From Sanderia malayensis (taxonomy: Eukaryota; Cnidaria; Scyphozoa; Semaeostomeae; Pelagiidae), in contig RQOL01000531.1 of NCBI GenBank assembly GCA_013076295.1, positions 124,001 through 188,000 on the forward strand: 64,000 nt of DNA, written 5' to 3'. The notes beneath the pieces are model-generated. The model searched no databases and was not told the origin of the DNA. It worked only from the letters and a program-made list of their open reading frames with translations. This document shows positions 41,380-54,099 of this stretch, in pieces (positions within the stretch are counted from its first letter, which is position 1; each line of letters opens with the position of its first letter). Both the position numbers and the translations under genes were made by a program.

Positions 41380-42271
41380 GGAGACTCAGATATTTGCGAC
41401 TATGACAGCGATTGGGAGGTTTCAGATTTTACGTCTTCAGATGAGTCTTTCGATGAATGGCTCCCATAGAAGAGCTAAGTATTCGGACATCCATCAGGTA
41501 AATTATAGCTTATCCCTAACAGCAGCAGTTTCTTTTGGTAAAACCTTGGAAAGTGACTTTTAGCATGACCGTCATATTACACTTTGAATTCATTTTAAGT
41601 CTATTAGTTAATGTAGTGGTTAGTGGTTACTTTAAAAAACTTTGACGTCATCGGTTCAAAAAATTTACTTGGACAGCCATTCAAGATTTTGAAGTCCTAT
41701 AACAAAGGATGTATACATGATGGATACATATTTAAGAAACTATTCTGATTCCATTAGCTAGGTTTGTTCGTTTATAACTGTAGAGGCTTTGTTCGAAATT
41801 ACCCTGTTAGAAATGACGTCATCGCCAGTTATAACCCCCGTCTTTTGTAGCAACAAATTAAAATCTCACCCTACTGTAAATGAACATGGCAAGGATGCAC
41901 ATTCATAGCAAAATTTTACATGACGGACGAATCCTCTAAATCTTTAAAAATTCACCCAATTTATCATAGAAATGACGTCATCAATCGTCACGACCCCCGT
42001 TTTTAGTAGCAAGAGATTAAAATATCACTTTGCTGTGCATGAACATGGTAAAAACGGACATTCATACCGAAATATTTCATTTTTAAGGAATTATACCTCT
42101 GCAAATATCAAAAAACACTGTCTTGATGACGTCATCAATTCTAGCCCCCCTGGAAAGTTTCAAAAATGTTTTAAAGTCTTAAATTACTTCTTATAGACCA
42201 AAAACGTCGAATCCGTTGAAAAATTTTAGGTTAGGCACTTGGTTAGATTGTTGTGGTAATTTCCCTGTCTA

Positions 42272-42795
42272 ATACACCTAGTGAGCATAAGTTACGCACT
42301 ACCGGATAAAAAATGGCGTCTAAAAGTGGCTCGAGGACTGAGAAATTCTCTCTCATTTAAAAGAGAATGTTTGAAATTTTGAAAAATGTAAATATTTTTC
42401 ATGTAACTGTCTTGACCTTTTATAATTTTCATCAGCATTTGTTCCAATGCACCATCTGTTTCAGTCCCTTTACCAACACCTACGCCTCTAGAACCTTCAC
42501 ATCCAACAACCTCGGAATTTTAGTCACTCTACACAATAATTAAGGTGCGGCTATTGTTCCCTTTCTGTTATATAAACGCTGCAAACGTATTATGGGAGGG
42601 CGAACTGCAAGACTTTGGAGCTGCTGCTTGAGGACACTTGAAAGAACAGAACAAACACACTGTGAGTAGTTACCCTAGATCTGTTGAATTTTAAATTTCC
42701 ATAATTTGTCGAGTATTTGGATATTCCTTAATTATTAATTGCTACCGTTTCCAGCTATACAAATATTGAAGCCAAGTTGTGTTTTTAGCTGTGCC
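42272..42795 (+). promoter_or_regulatory. Possible TATA promoter and first non-coding exon
   Basis: TATATAAA at about 42569-42576, then GC-rich sequence and a GTGAGT donor-like site at 42662. Spacing would fit a short 5'-UTR exon of about 60 bp, but no downstream exon is identifiable, and it could be a relic LTR. Otherwise no gene is seen here. Confidence 0.25.
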
Positions 42796-43039
42796 TGTTG
42801 CGGAGCAGCAGCGCGGTGCAGCTTTTTATAGTTAATGTATTTTTTGATTGACAGCTAAAATATGTAACACCACATGATTCGGGTGTGGAATTTGTCTTGT
42901 GAGATTTTAGAGTTGGAGTGTAGTCGTGTTCTATGTTATGTGATTCGATTGTGATTTGATTAAAGAAAAGGTTGTTTTACTTGTGTGATTGTTCCTCATT
43001 GTATAAAAGAACTGGAAAGGGGGAAGAAGTTCTCCAACA
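42796..43039 (+). repeat. Solo LTR of the BEL2 family (244 bp)
   Basis: Begins TGTTGCGGAGCAGCAG and ends CTCCAACA, the reverse complement of the BEL2 LTR, with scattered differences. It is flanked by the perfect 5-bp duplication GTGCC (42791-42795, 43040-43044). Solo LTRs arise by recombination between the two LTRs of a full element. Confidence 0.95.
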
Positions 43040-43670
43040 GTGCCTTCAATTTCGGGATAAGTATATGCGTTCAACTGTGAAAGCTGCGACTAATACAGGA
43101 ACAACTTTTCATTTACTGTGACAATGTTATCAAATATCAACATTTATCTTCTCAAAATTTTGAAACTCTTCATGGGTCCTTCCTTGGCACACAGGTGATT
43201 TATTTCGGGATCAGCCAAAAATTTGTTAAGAACTCAATTATTATTATTATTATGATCTCTGCTCTACATCAAATACTAGCCTGTGTACAGACTCAACTGG
43301 TTTGTGTTTTTGAGAAATGAGGTGAATGGAAATTCTGAGGTGTCTCTCCAGTAGAGTCTGTGCATCTGTGACAGAAAACGTGTCCGCTGACACCAGCATT
43401 TTGTTTTCAGCGAACCAAACCGGAAATAGATCCTCGCTTCCCCTCACTTTACTTTTATTCAAGATGGCCACGTCGCTGTAGCGCGTGGACGAGTTTGGTT
43501 AGGCAATTCCAATAAAAATTGGAATTGGGAATCAAAATATGTAGGATTTGTAGGGTAGAAATAATTTTAAATCACGATTTCGACTTCAATTCATAACGGA
43601 ATGGCCGGCCTTCGTTTTTTTGCTGCGCCATTTTGAATTTAAAGGGAAGGGAACAGAACAATAGAAAGAG

Positions 43671-43938
43671 TGTAGCGTGGCGATGAAATAGATATTCAAA
43701 TAAGAGAAAACACAAGATGTTGCCTGTTCAAGCTTTAATCACCAACTGAATAAATTACACATTAAGATCAGAATATATCACTTAATCAAACACATACACG
43801 TGCGGCAAATACAGAGGGGACATATTGGACGACACGATGGTGTTACTCAGACAGACAGACACGGTACCGGAACATGACATACAAACACGTAAGATTAACA
43901 CATAGATACAAATTTGTACAAGAATCCGAAATGCTACA
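43671..43938 (-). repeat. 3' LTR of Gypsy-C (268 bp)
   Basis: Begins TGTAGCG, ends GCTACA; one substitution from the partner (ATCACTT against ATCGCTT). Confidence 0.95.
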
Positions 43939-43984
43939 TCTTCCCCTCCCTTATTGATGAAACGAAGTACAAGATGAGCATAAA

Positions 43985-45618
43985 TTAATGTGCTACCGGG
44001 TTTCCAAAACGAATAGGGGGATTTATCACTTGGCGGAGAAAAGGAGGTCTGACAGCACCCACTTCAACGTCCGGTTGGTTTTCTTCTTGTAGATCCTCTT
44101 CCAGTGTGTCGAGAACTGTAATCCCAAGGGTTTCAGGGCTTGGGTGGACTGGGTGGCCTTTCCCTAAGGGAATGAGACAGACTTTCAAGAGGTTATGGTG
44201 AGCAACCAGGGTCTTCCCCGCGGGGGATTCTAACCTATAGTTAACGCCGTTTCTTGATAAAATTTTATAGGGGCCAGTCCACCTTTTACCGAATTTCCAG
44301 TGTTTAGGACGCCATAGCCACACAGTCTGTCCTGACTCAAAGGGCTTCCAGTCTCGCTTAGTCTTGTTGTCGTACTGAGTAGATTGTCTAGATCTAGCAA
44401 AGCTTAGGTTGCGCTGCGCTAATTGGTTAGAGAAGGCAAGGGCTTTCCTCAACGACTGACTATAATCTGATTGGCTCTGGGGATTACGCAGAGGAACGCC
44501 CAACTCAACCTCTATAGGCATACGAGCTGGACGCCCCAAATACCATTTCATAAGGCGAAAATCCCGTAGACTCATGTATACTGGAATTATAAGCAAATAC
44601 TGCCTGATCTAGTAAGTTATCCCAATCCAGGCTATGCTCTGAAATAAAACTAGTGAGGATATTCTGCAGTGTACGGTTCTGTCGTTCTACAAGACCGTCG
44701 CACTGTGGATGATACGCGGTTGTTCTTGTTTTCTTTACGCCCATTATATTGTATATCTCGTGCATAAGGTTGCTATCGAAATTGCGGCCTTGGTCGGAAT
44801 GTAGGACTGTAGGGGGCCCGAATCGTGAGAAAACGCGAGAAACGAGAGTTTGAGCTACCGTAGATGCCTTTTGGTCAGTGGTAGGGAAAGCCTCGCACCA
44901 TTTAGTGAAATGATCCATCAATACGAGGATGTGTTTATTTCCTCGCGCTGTCTCTCGCATAGGCCCCATATAGTCCATCGCCCAAAAGACAAACGGTTCG
45001 CCCACCTGAACTGGTTGTAATGGGGCCTTTGTAGACTGTGGGTCGTTTTTGATTTGACTGCACTCTGCACATTGCTGAATAAACATTTGAATGGATTCTT
45101 GCATGCGAGGCCAAAAGAATCGTTCTTTAGCACGGAGATATGTACGAGTCACACCCATATGACCACCAGAGGGGCTACTATGGAGACCTTGAAGAACTAA
45201 ACTAATGAGGCTATGCGGAATAACAAATGTGTTTTCAGGAAATTTAGAGTTGATGTGACGAGATTTCATTAAAAGACCGTTACTGACAAACAATTGGTCC
45301 CAGCAATTCCAATACGAAAGCATGTGTTTGTCGTCCTTCCAGACAAATGGGGGAGGGCGTGGAAAGTTGTGTGTTTTCATTTCTATGATCTTTGAGATTG
45401 AAGATCTTGGCGTTGGCCGAATACAAATCAGTGTCTGGGGAAAGGCCGACAAAACAATTGACGATACGACTGTCAAGTGACTCAGCGGAAGCTAAAGGTT
45501 TATGATTAAGGCGGGAGAGGGCGTCGGCATTTTGGTTGTGGCTCCCAGGGCGATGTGTTATGGTAAAGTCAAATTCTTGAAGATCCATTATCCATCGAGC
45601 AATCCTACCCTTGGGTTG
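43985..45618 (-). pseudogene. Gypsy-C RNase H tail and integrase
   Basis: From BEL3 downward: MDLQEFDFTITHRPGSHNQN (end of RNase H and connector), then after a frameshift near 45400 the integrase zinc region (HSSPSGGHMGVTRTYLRAKERF, CAECSQIK), the core (FWAMDYMGP, LHSDQGRNFDS, HPQCDGLVERQNR with D, D, E) and, after another frameshift near 44530, the C-terminal SH3-like block (GQTVWLWRPKHWKFGKRW, GPYKILSRNGVNYRL). It ends RFGNPVAH, matching the end of Gypsy-B. Confidence 0.88.
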
Positions 45619-45623
45619 AATGG

Positions 45624-45984
45624 TGTCGGAGAACTTAACTCCGATTTGCTAGTTGTTAGCTTGAACAGAAATTTCGCAAGAAGAAACACACTGATCAATA
45701 GAATTCAGCTTTTTCAAAAGTGTACACTCATGTCCACTTCAATTCTATCTCCAAAACGCAACTGAACAATACATAAATTTCATAATTATTTCAACGTGCT
45801 TAGTAGGAAATGAGTAATATTCTCTAAACTACAAACCAATCAGATCGTTACAAATGTCTCTATTTTATCCAATCAAAACATAATTAGTAATATAAGGGTT
45901 AGTCATTAGATCATGTGGAAGGTCATCACAGTAAGAAGTTCGACGAGTCAGTTAGCCGCGCGTGCGCACAAGGAATTTCCCACA
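45624..45984 (-). repeat. 3' LTR of BEL3 (361 bp)
   Basis: Begins TGTCGGAGAAC and ends TTTCCCACA; partner of 51534-51890. Confidence 0.95.
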
Positions 45985-46028
45985 TTCCCCCCTCCTTGAC
46001 TCAAAGGGAGTCAAGAAGCGCTTGGGTC

Positions 46029-49000
46029 TTAGCGCGCGCGTCTCGCGCTGCAGCTCGAGTAGGTCGGCGGCTCTGATCCTGGATGACCTTGCAACTCGTT
46101 CTGATTTCTATCACTAGACACACTTCCACTGTTTTCGTTCGAATTACGCTGACTACTCTCTACTTCTAATGGGTAAAGCTTCTGAATAGGACGATTCAAT
46201 ACATCAGGCTTACCCTTGCCTGGTTTTCTAACCTTCGCCCCTCTTACCACTCCATCTGTTCCCTTGATCAGCGCCTCCACGATTCCTGTTTTCCACAATC
46301 CTCTCTTCGTATTGTCCTCGTAGATAAGGACAATGTCACCTACCGAAACTGAACTCGGTTGATTTTTCTTTTGTCGATGTCTCTCGCGTAGGTCTACAAG
46401 GTATTCCTTTCTCCACCTGTTCCAAAAGTGCGTTAATTTCCTGGTAAGATATAAGAATCGACTGTTTACCGTATTAGAATTACCGGCGTAATCTTCCTCG
46501 TCATCACTTTCACCAATCTCAATGCCTTCTGACAGTGTGGATAATCGATGTCCGAACATCAAGTGTGAAGGTGTCAAGACTTGACCTTCAATCTCATCGT
46601 AACTGTAGGTCAAGGGCCTGGAATTAAGAGTATTCTCAATCTCTGATAACACAGTGTTTAGTTCATCAAAAGTTAATTTAGCGTTACCTAACACCTTCCT
46701 TGCGCATCTTTTCACCGATTGCACCATTCGCTCAAAAAATCCTCCCCACCATGGACTTCTTTCCAAGTTGAACTTCCACTGAATGCGTCTGACAGTAGAA
46801 ATTCTTGTACCCTTGACTCCTTTGACACTTCCTTGAGTGAATTTGCTGTGGCCTTGAAGGTTTTGGCATTATCTGAAACGATAAGATGTGGTGTGCCTCT
46901 GCGGGCACAGAATCGTCTTAAGCAATTGATAAAGGTGCTAGCGTTAAGATCAGATACCAACTCCAAATGCAATGCCCTTGTTACGCAGCAAGAGAATAAA
47001 GCAAGATATGCTTTGGACATTTCACTGATGTCTGCTTCACAAAAAACGGGCCAGCGAAATCAACCCCTACTCTACTGAATGGCAACGCCTGTGTCACTCT
47101 AAACTCAGGTAATGCGGAAGTCTGGCCAGGTCGATACGCCTTTCCTTCAAATTTCTTGCAAATAAAACACCCTCTGAGCAATTTCTTAACGTACTGCCTA
47201 CCTTTTACAATCCAGAACTTTGTTCTCACTTCGGCTAAAGTAGTCTTCACACCTCCGTGATGCGTCTTGAGGTGACTATTTACAACAATTAGATCAGTGA
47301 ACTTGTGGTTCTTTGGCAGTATAATCGGAAACCTCGCTTCTATGTCTAAATCCGAATGCTCCAACCTCCCTTTGCACTTAAGAGTTCCCTCTCTCTCTTC
47401 TATTCCTAGACTCTCCTTTGTTTTCTTGTAGTGCTCCTCCCTAGTCAGCTGTTTCTGAGCTTCTCTTATCCAGTACAATTCTGCTCTCTTCATATCATTC
47501 ACTTCCAAGTTGTTGACCTTTATTTCTTGTTTTGCCTTCTTAGCTTTCAAGTTGTCAATGAACCTATATGTTAAGGCAGTTACCCTGAGCAGTGTATTTA
47601 GATTGTTAAATCTACTTGCATCTATTACCTGACTCAGCCCTTCTCCTCTTCGGCAATCATGTTTGCCACAACAGTTTTCTTCCGCTCCACAGCTATGTCC
47701 GCCGTGTCTTCTAATCTTAGTTCTGCAGGCCAACTTTCCTCACCTCTCTCAGCCAAGCAGGTCCTCTCCACCATAGCTCACTGTGGACGAGTTGACTTGC
47801 AGTTGTGCCTCTTGAGCCCAAGTCTGCTGGGTTGGACAATCCAGCTACATGTCCCCATTGGTCCTTCTCCGATTGTTGAAGTATTTCTGCCACCCTAAAC
47901 TGCACCCACTGTTTCCACTCTCCTTGATTATTGATCCAGTAGAGTGCAGTTTTGCTATCTAGCCAGAACCTAACCTTGTTAATTGTAACTTGCTCACTCA
48001 AGGCATTCTTCACATTGCTCATTAATGTCGCTAAGATCCTAGCTGATAAAAGCTCCAACCTAGGGATAGTCAACTGCTTCAAGGGTGCTACTCTACTTTT
48101 TGAGCATAGTAACTTAGTAAATATACCTGAGTTGGTCTTGTACACCAAGTAAATTGCTGCACAATATCCCTTTTGACTGGCATCTCCAAACCCATGCAAT
48201 TGGCAATCCAACACCTCTCCTTCTCCCTCGTAGAACATGAACCTTGGGATCGTTATAGACTTTACTTCATTCAATTCAGACACCCATGCTTCCCATCTAC
48301 GTTGTTGTTCCTCTGGAACTGGATCATCCCATCCAAGATTCTGCTTGCACAACTCCTGGAAGATAATCTTTGCTTTCACACAGAGAGGGCTAACAATACC
48401 TGTTGGATCAAAATCATTGCAAGATTACTCAAAATACCCCGTTTTGTAACCTCCTGAGGCATATCGCTAACTGCTACTTTGGCCAGTTCAAATTCTAGGG
48501 AATCTTGCTGACTGTCCCAGTTAAGACCTAAAACTTTTGTTTTTCCCTTTTTCGCTGGACCAAAGCTTTCCTTTGCATATGACTCTTCTGACTGCTTTTT
48601 TGTAACCTCCGTACCTGAATTATCATGCTTTTCTCCTTCATTTATCCTGTTCTTTAAATCTGAATCATTTGTTTTCCATTTCCGCAACTTGAAGCCACCC
48701 TCTTCCAACCTGTTCTTGACCTTCTCATATAAAACAAAACTCACATCAGAGTCCTTGACACTTACCACAAAATCATCTACATAGAAACTCCTTGCTACTT
48801 GCTTCACAAACAGGGGATCTAACTGCTTGAATGTTTCTATGTGATATTTCAATACAGCGTTCAAAAGAAAGGGGGAAGAATTGACACCAAATACAACTCG
48901 GTTAAAACGGTATGTGACTACTTTTGGCTTATCAGCCATCACGTTGTCAAACCAAAGAAATCTCAGACAATCTCTATCTGCTGAGTCGATTTCTATATTG

Positions 49001-51499
49001 AGAAAAGCCTTCTCAATATCTCCTACCAAAGCAACCTTACCTTCTTGAAACCTGAGTAAGATGTCAAAAATCAGAGGGGTGAGGGGAGGACCCACATGAA
49101 GGCAATCATTCAGAGAGACTCCAATTTCCTGTCTCTGCAGGAAGCATCATAAACTATACGCACCTTTGTGGTCTCAGCTTCATCCCTTATGACAGCAGTG
49201 TGAGGCAGGTAGTGAACCTTCTCAGCCATGTCTAGTTCTGGTACCATTTCAATTATGCCCATCTGCAACTGTTCCATAATAATACCATTGTATTTCTCAA
49301 GAATCCCTGTCTCTTCTCCAATCTTTTCATCTGGCTTTTTAACCTAGCTAAGCTGTTGAGATAATTAGAAGGTAAAGGTTTGTGTCCTGCCTTCCATGGA
49401 AGGCCAACCGAATATCTGCCACCTGTGAAGGAAATGTTATCAATAACCTTTTCATGTACCTCATTCTGAGGTCGTATTCCCAAAGTATCCAAGTCCCACA
49501 GCTTATGCACTTCTAGCCCCAAATTCCTTTCTTCATTGTGTTCAACTGAAACAATATTGGAATTAAAGATGTCAACATCCTCATTATAATTTGAACACTT
49601 ACCGCTAAGTGGGCCTGACAGAACCCATCCAAGGGTTGTCTTCAACAGCTGCCGGTTCATTTGGCCCCCTCGTATACAGGTGCCCTCTTGAAACTCCCAT
49701 AGAAAATCTGAGCCAACCAGTACTTGAATATCAAGCAGTCTGTCATATCTTGAACAATCTGCAAACCAAACATCCTTCAGATGCTTGTAAAACTTCTTGG
49801 CATCCTCTGGGTGGACGTTAACAATGTTAGTAATCTCGTCCACAACAAAACAAGTGACTGTAGTAACCTTTCCTCCTCTCAAGGAGGAAAGTGTGAACTT
49901 AACTACATCTCTCTCCTTTCTATCTACCTCTCTGTGTCCAAATGCTTTTATGCCTAAAGTCTCTTTTCTCAAACAATTCAGTCCTAACTTGGCTACAGCC
50001 TCAGCAGTAATAAAGGACTTATGACTGCCCGTATCAAACAATACTCTCACTGTGCTTCCTGTATTCTCGTTTACCTTTGCTAAAGCTGTCTGTAGAGCTA
50101 CTCTACCACCAGAGCCAGTGCTGCCTACCCAAGAAACTGCATTTGCATTAAGCGGAGGTGCGCTAGGCCTAGGCTGCGATTCCTTAACCTCTGGCTTGAC
50201 CTGCGAGTTAGCGTGGTTAGTACATATAGAGGTGTGATGCCTTCCCTTGCAAACATTACATTTTTTGTTAGAGTGGCATTGGAAAGATTTATGCCCCTCT
50301 CCCAAGCATATAAAACATTTAAACTTTTTCTTTAAAAAGCTCTTACGATCATCTACCGTTGCTACGATAGAGCAGTCCTCGTGCACATGCTCTTGGCTGC
50401 AGTATGCACATCTCTTCTTCTCTTCTTTGCTTGCAAACAGAGCATTTGCCGTCCCCATTGTTGTTCTTCCTGGGTTGCTCTCCTGTCTTGATCTTCTCGT
50501 ATCTTCGGGTCTTCCTTGGCCATTGGGGTTTCTCAACAATGGAACGTGACATTCTCTGATCTCCAACTCCTTCGACAGTGATCCGAGCATTTCTTCTAAA
50601 TTCCAGTCGAGGTGCGATTTCCCAACATCTCTGAGCATTCCCAGCCGAATTTCCTCGGGAAGTTTTTCAATTAAAACCGGAACAATAATGCTGGAGTATG
50701 TTATTTTGTCAACGCCGAGAGCCTCCAGTCCGCGGAAATGAGTCTCGATATGATCATGAAATGATCTCAGCCTTGCGGTGTTCTTCTCGTTGAAAACCGG
50801 TGCCAGGTTCAATAGTTGATTGATGTGGGCGCGTTGAATAACAGCCGGATTTGCGTAACGGCTCTTCAGGAGATTCACTGCGGTTTCGTAGGATGAGTCA
50901 GTCGTCGGGATTCCTGCAATTACGCTTCGGTCCGGCTCTTCTAAAAATCCCCTCAGGTATTTCAGCTTGTCGACGTCGGCCAAATTTTCATTATCATTCA
51001 CTGCGCTACAAAAACTGTCCCAAAACTCACTCCATTCGTGAATCTTTCCATTAAATTTGCTCAATTCAAGCGCGGGGAGCTTTACTGGCGTTCTTCTTTT
51101 CATTGTTGTGCCTTGGCTATCGTCTGACCTCACTGATTGGATACTCTCTAAGGAATCACGCCGTCCCCTAGGGCCTGAAGCTATGGATTCATTCTCTGCA
51201 ATTTCTTCCAGTTGCTTTTCGGTCGATACTATCGCCCCAATAATTTTATCTCTGTAATCCATCGCATCATCCATCTCTTTCTCGCCGTCTTCATCTTCAT
51301 ACTCGATAATAAAGTCAAGAATCCTCTCGTCAAAGTCCTTTAAAGTGCCTTGGATCTCTTTCAACTCTACCAAGTACTTTTTCAATAAAACCGCATCTTG
51401 TGGTTCGTCTCTGAGGACTTCTCTTACTCGTTTCACCAAATTCGTTGCACTTCTTCTATACAAGGAACGTTTCTTCTTCAGTTTCTCGAACTCATCCAT
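46029..51499 (-). pseudogene. BEL3 Gag-Pol, broken by several frameshifts
   Basis: The first 748 codons from the ATG at 51499 are open: coiled N-terminus, DUF1759-type Gag (LPALELSKFNGKIHEW), knuckles (CAYCSQEHVHEDC, CFICLGEGHKSFQC), and protease VLFDTGSHKSFI near residue 486. A frameshift near 49310 precedes RT (VGDIEKAFLNIEI, catalytic FYVDDFV). Another near 48410 separates the RT/RNase H linker (GFGDASQKGYC), and others near 47735 and 46990 separate the integrase parts (FICKKFEGKAY, VGVDFAGPF, VSDNAKTFKA, GGFFERMVQS). DUF5641 (FWNRWRKEYLVDLRERH) ends at 46029. Every BEL domain is represented, so the breaks are single-base events rather than deletions. Confidence 0.9.
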
Positions 51500-51533
51500 C
51501 TCTAATTCAAACTATCCGGCTCGGTGGACCATG

Positions 51534-51890
51534 TGTCGGAGAACTTAACTCCGATTGCTAGTTGTTAGCTTGAACAAAATTCGCAAGAAGAAACACACTG
51601 ATCAATAGAATTCAGCTTTTCAAAAGTGTACACTCATGTCCACTTCAATTCTATCTCCAAAACGCAACTGAACAATACATAAATTTCATAATTATTTCAA
51701 CGTGCTTAGTAGGAAATGAGTAATATTCTCTAAACTACAAACCAATCAGATCGTTACAAATGTCTCTATTTTATCCAATCAAAACATAATTAGTAATATA
51801 AGGGTTAGTCATTAGATCATGTGGAAGGTCATCACAGTAAGAAGTTCGATGAGTCAGTTAGCCGCGCGTGCGCACAAGGAATTTCCCACA
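51534..51890 (-). repeat. 5' LTR of BEL3 (357 bp)
   Basis: Partner of 45624-45984; followed by the AATGG duplication. Confidence 0.95.
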
Positions 51891-51895
51891 AATGG

Positions 51896-53200
51896 AATGC
51901 AGCCATTTTAACGCACTGTTATCAGTGATCAAATGGAATTGTCGGCCAAGAAGATATACGCGAAAATGCTGACTAGCAAATACAACAGCTAAGGCTTCTT
52001 TTTCCATCGCTGTATAATTTCTTTCTCTGCTAGTGAGAGTGCGGCTGGCATAAGAAATTACCCTTTCATGACCCGACGTGTCACATTGCGTTAGAACAGC
52101 TCCCAGACCCACGTCAGACGCATCAGTTTGTAATACAAAAGGCTTTCGAAGTTGGGATAAGCTAATATCGGGGCCGTGCAGAGACAGGACTTAAGTTGTT
52201 GAAATGCGTGTTCAGTGCTGTCCGTCCATATAAATTTGGTTGATTTCTTAGTGAGGTCAGTTAATGGCGAAGCAATAGTAGCAAATTGAGGAATAAATCG
52301 TCTATAATATCCAGCAAGACCCAAAAAAGAACGTAGTTCATCTAACGTAGAAGGAGCAGTTAGTTGTTTAACGGCATGCACTTTGAAGGGTCAGTATGCA
52401 CACCTTGTTTAGAAACAGTGTGGCCTAAGTACACAACTTTATCAGAAGCAAAAGAGCATTTTGAGGCTTTAACTCGGAGGTTTTGATTACGAAAACGAGT
52501 TAAAACAGCTTTTAAACGTTCGCAGTGTTGGCGGATGTCCTTAGAGAAAATGATGACGTCATCAAAGTAACACAAACAAGTTTCATATGTGAGGCCCGAA
52601 AGAACAATGCCTATAGCTCTTGAAAAAGTAGCAGGGGCAGTAGATAATCCATAGGGCATCCGCAAAAATTCATACAGACCATTTGGGGTCATAAAGGCTG
52701 TTTTCTCTCTGTCTTCAGGGGTCATACTCACTTGCCAGTACCCACTTCGAAGGTCTAATGTGCTAAACATACTGTAGCCATTTAAGGCATCTAACAAGTC
52801 ATCTACCCGGGGCAAAGGGCTGGCATCTTGTTTGGTAATTGAGTTTAATTTGCGGTAATCAATACAAAAACGATATGACCCATCCTTTTTCTTAACAAGT
52901 ACAACTGGGGATGCCCATGGGCTGGTGCTAGGCTGAATGACACTTTGTGCAAGCATATCAGCAACTTGTTGGTCAACTTCACTTCGATAATGGTAGGGCA
53001 GACGACGGGGGTATTGACGAATTGGGGGTGAATTACCGGATCAATTTTGTGCATAGTGACAGAAGTATGACCAAGACGGTGGTTAAAAACATCAGGAAAT
53101 TCAAGTAATGTGTTCAAGAGCTGTTCTCTCTCATTAGCTGTCAAGCAAGGACTAATAGCGGCCTGCAGTTCTTTCAAAGTGGAAGGCTCTATCACTGACT
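51896..53200 (-). pseudogene. Gypsy-C RT and RNase H
   Basis: Minus-strand frames: a linker ending MHKIDPVIHPQF, then after a frameshift RT with SPWASPVVLVKKKDGSYRFC, YSMFSTLDLRSGYWQV, LCYFDDVIIFSKD (YxDD) and YLGHTVSKQGVHTDPSK. A frameshift near 52370 leads to FLGLAGYYRRFIPQFA, and another near 52100 to RNase H (GLGAVLTQCD, SRERNYTAMEKEALAVVFA, LITDNSALKWLHS). BEL3 interrupts it at 51895. The same DLRSGYW segment is where the Helitron hit Gypsy-B. Confidence 0.88.
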
Positions 53201-53688
53201 GACAACTAACACTGCACAGACACTGTCTCCTGAATGATGCTGTGAAGGGTCTATTGACTCAACTACAGGAACAAACTTACCTACTTGCTGACCTGCGTAT
53301 AGCTGTATATCTGATTCTGAAGAATTCATGACTCGCACAATAACAATACCCTTATGGCCCTAATAACTGTGAATGCAGTGGTGTAATCTGTTGCTTCTAA
53401 TGGATACACCATGCCTAACTGATCAGAATACTTCCTAGGCAGCTTTGTCTGTAAAATGCATTCACTACGCCTAGGTATAGAAAAACTATCAACAAGAGTA
53501 AGCGAGATGGGTACTTGGTTGGAAGACTGTATAAGGATAGGAGTTGCTTCTACCCGAGGAGCACTGGAAAGAACAACACACCAGAAGAAGGGGAACCCGA
53601 AGAAGAAATCCAGGGTGTCAGAGGTGTGTTGCCATGAGGCCCATTTAACAAATACTGATGCCCAGAAAATCCAAGGGAGAGCCGAAAC

Positions 53689-54048
53689 TTAGTGATGAAA
53701 TCCCATCCAGCACGCATTGGAAGGGTTGTAGCACATTATTACATACAAGAAATCAAATGAAAATTTGAAATTACTATCAGGCAATGAAAACGTGACAACC
53801 GCTTCACCAACGAATTGAAGTGGTTGTCCGGTAATAGACACACAAGAGTTCGACGTACCTCTGAGGACGGGGTGTTCAAGATTGTTCTGGGTGCAGTGTT
53901 CGAAAATACGCTGGAACGATTGAAAGTCGACAATAGATTTCATAGATCCAGTGTCAACAAGAGCTGGCAGTTGCACACCAGAAAAATTACAAAAAACAAG
54001 GGGCTGGTGGGGCACCGATAAACTGTGGGAACAGAGTATGCCCAACAA
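53689..54048 (-). pseudogene. Gypsy-C aspartic protease
   Basis: PLVFCNFSGVQLPALVDTGSMKS contains the Asp-Thr-Gly catalytic site in the same context as Gypsy-B (LIDTGSMKSF). The frame ends at 53689 within the domain. The interval 53201-53688 between protease and RT is linker with stops. Confidence 0.8.
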
Positions 54049-54099
54049 AAAATAAGAGGATGCTCGTCACTCCAGCCAGAAAGTGAGGCATCCCTTAAT

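Larger units (their letters stand above)
38675..42271. repeat. 3.6 kb near-perfect palindrome (arms about 1.73 kb, spacer 130 bp)
   Basis: Left arm 38675-40407 and right arm 40538-42271 are reverse complements at over 99%, with only scattered substitutions (for example at the protein level GLQLPPS against GLRLPPS, and SNSKKHC-type against NIKKHC). The outer ends read TAGACAGGGAAATTACCAC on both sides, and each is flanked by TA, so the whole could be a DNA element with giant inverted repeats. The outer 600 bp of each arm is itself a 155-172 bp tandem repeat with a TGACGTCA palindrome in every unit. Confidence 0.95.
45624..51890 (-). mobile_element. BEL/Pao retrotransposon BEL3, complete ends, in Gypsy-C
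   Basis: LTRs 45624-45984 (361 bp) and 51534-51890 (357 bp) are flanked by AATGG (45619-45623, 51891-51895). The primer site is the same as in BEL2, and a purine tract (AAGGAGGGGGGAA) precedes the 3' LTR. Between the LTRs are gag-pol remnants of the BEL2 clade (FVDD type). LTR differences are four single-base indels and one substitution. Confidence 0.95.

Noticed and set aside
38675..42271. Simple long-read fold-back artefact
   Set aside because: Not fully excluded, but the arms differ at several positions, the spacer is unique and both outer flanks are different sequences, which favours a real palindrome.
43238..43256. Second LINE ending in ATT repeats
   Set aside because: A short ATT run is present but no LINE coding sequence precedes it; insufficient evidence.
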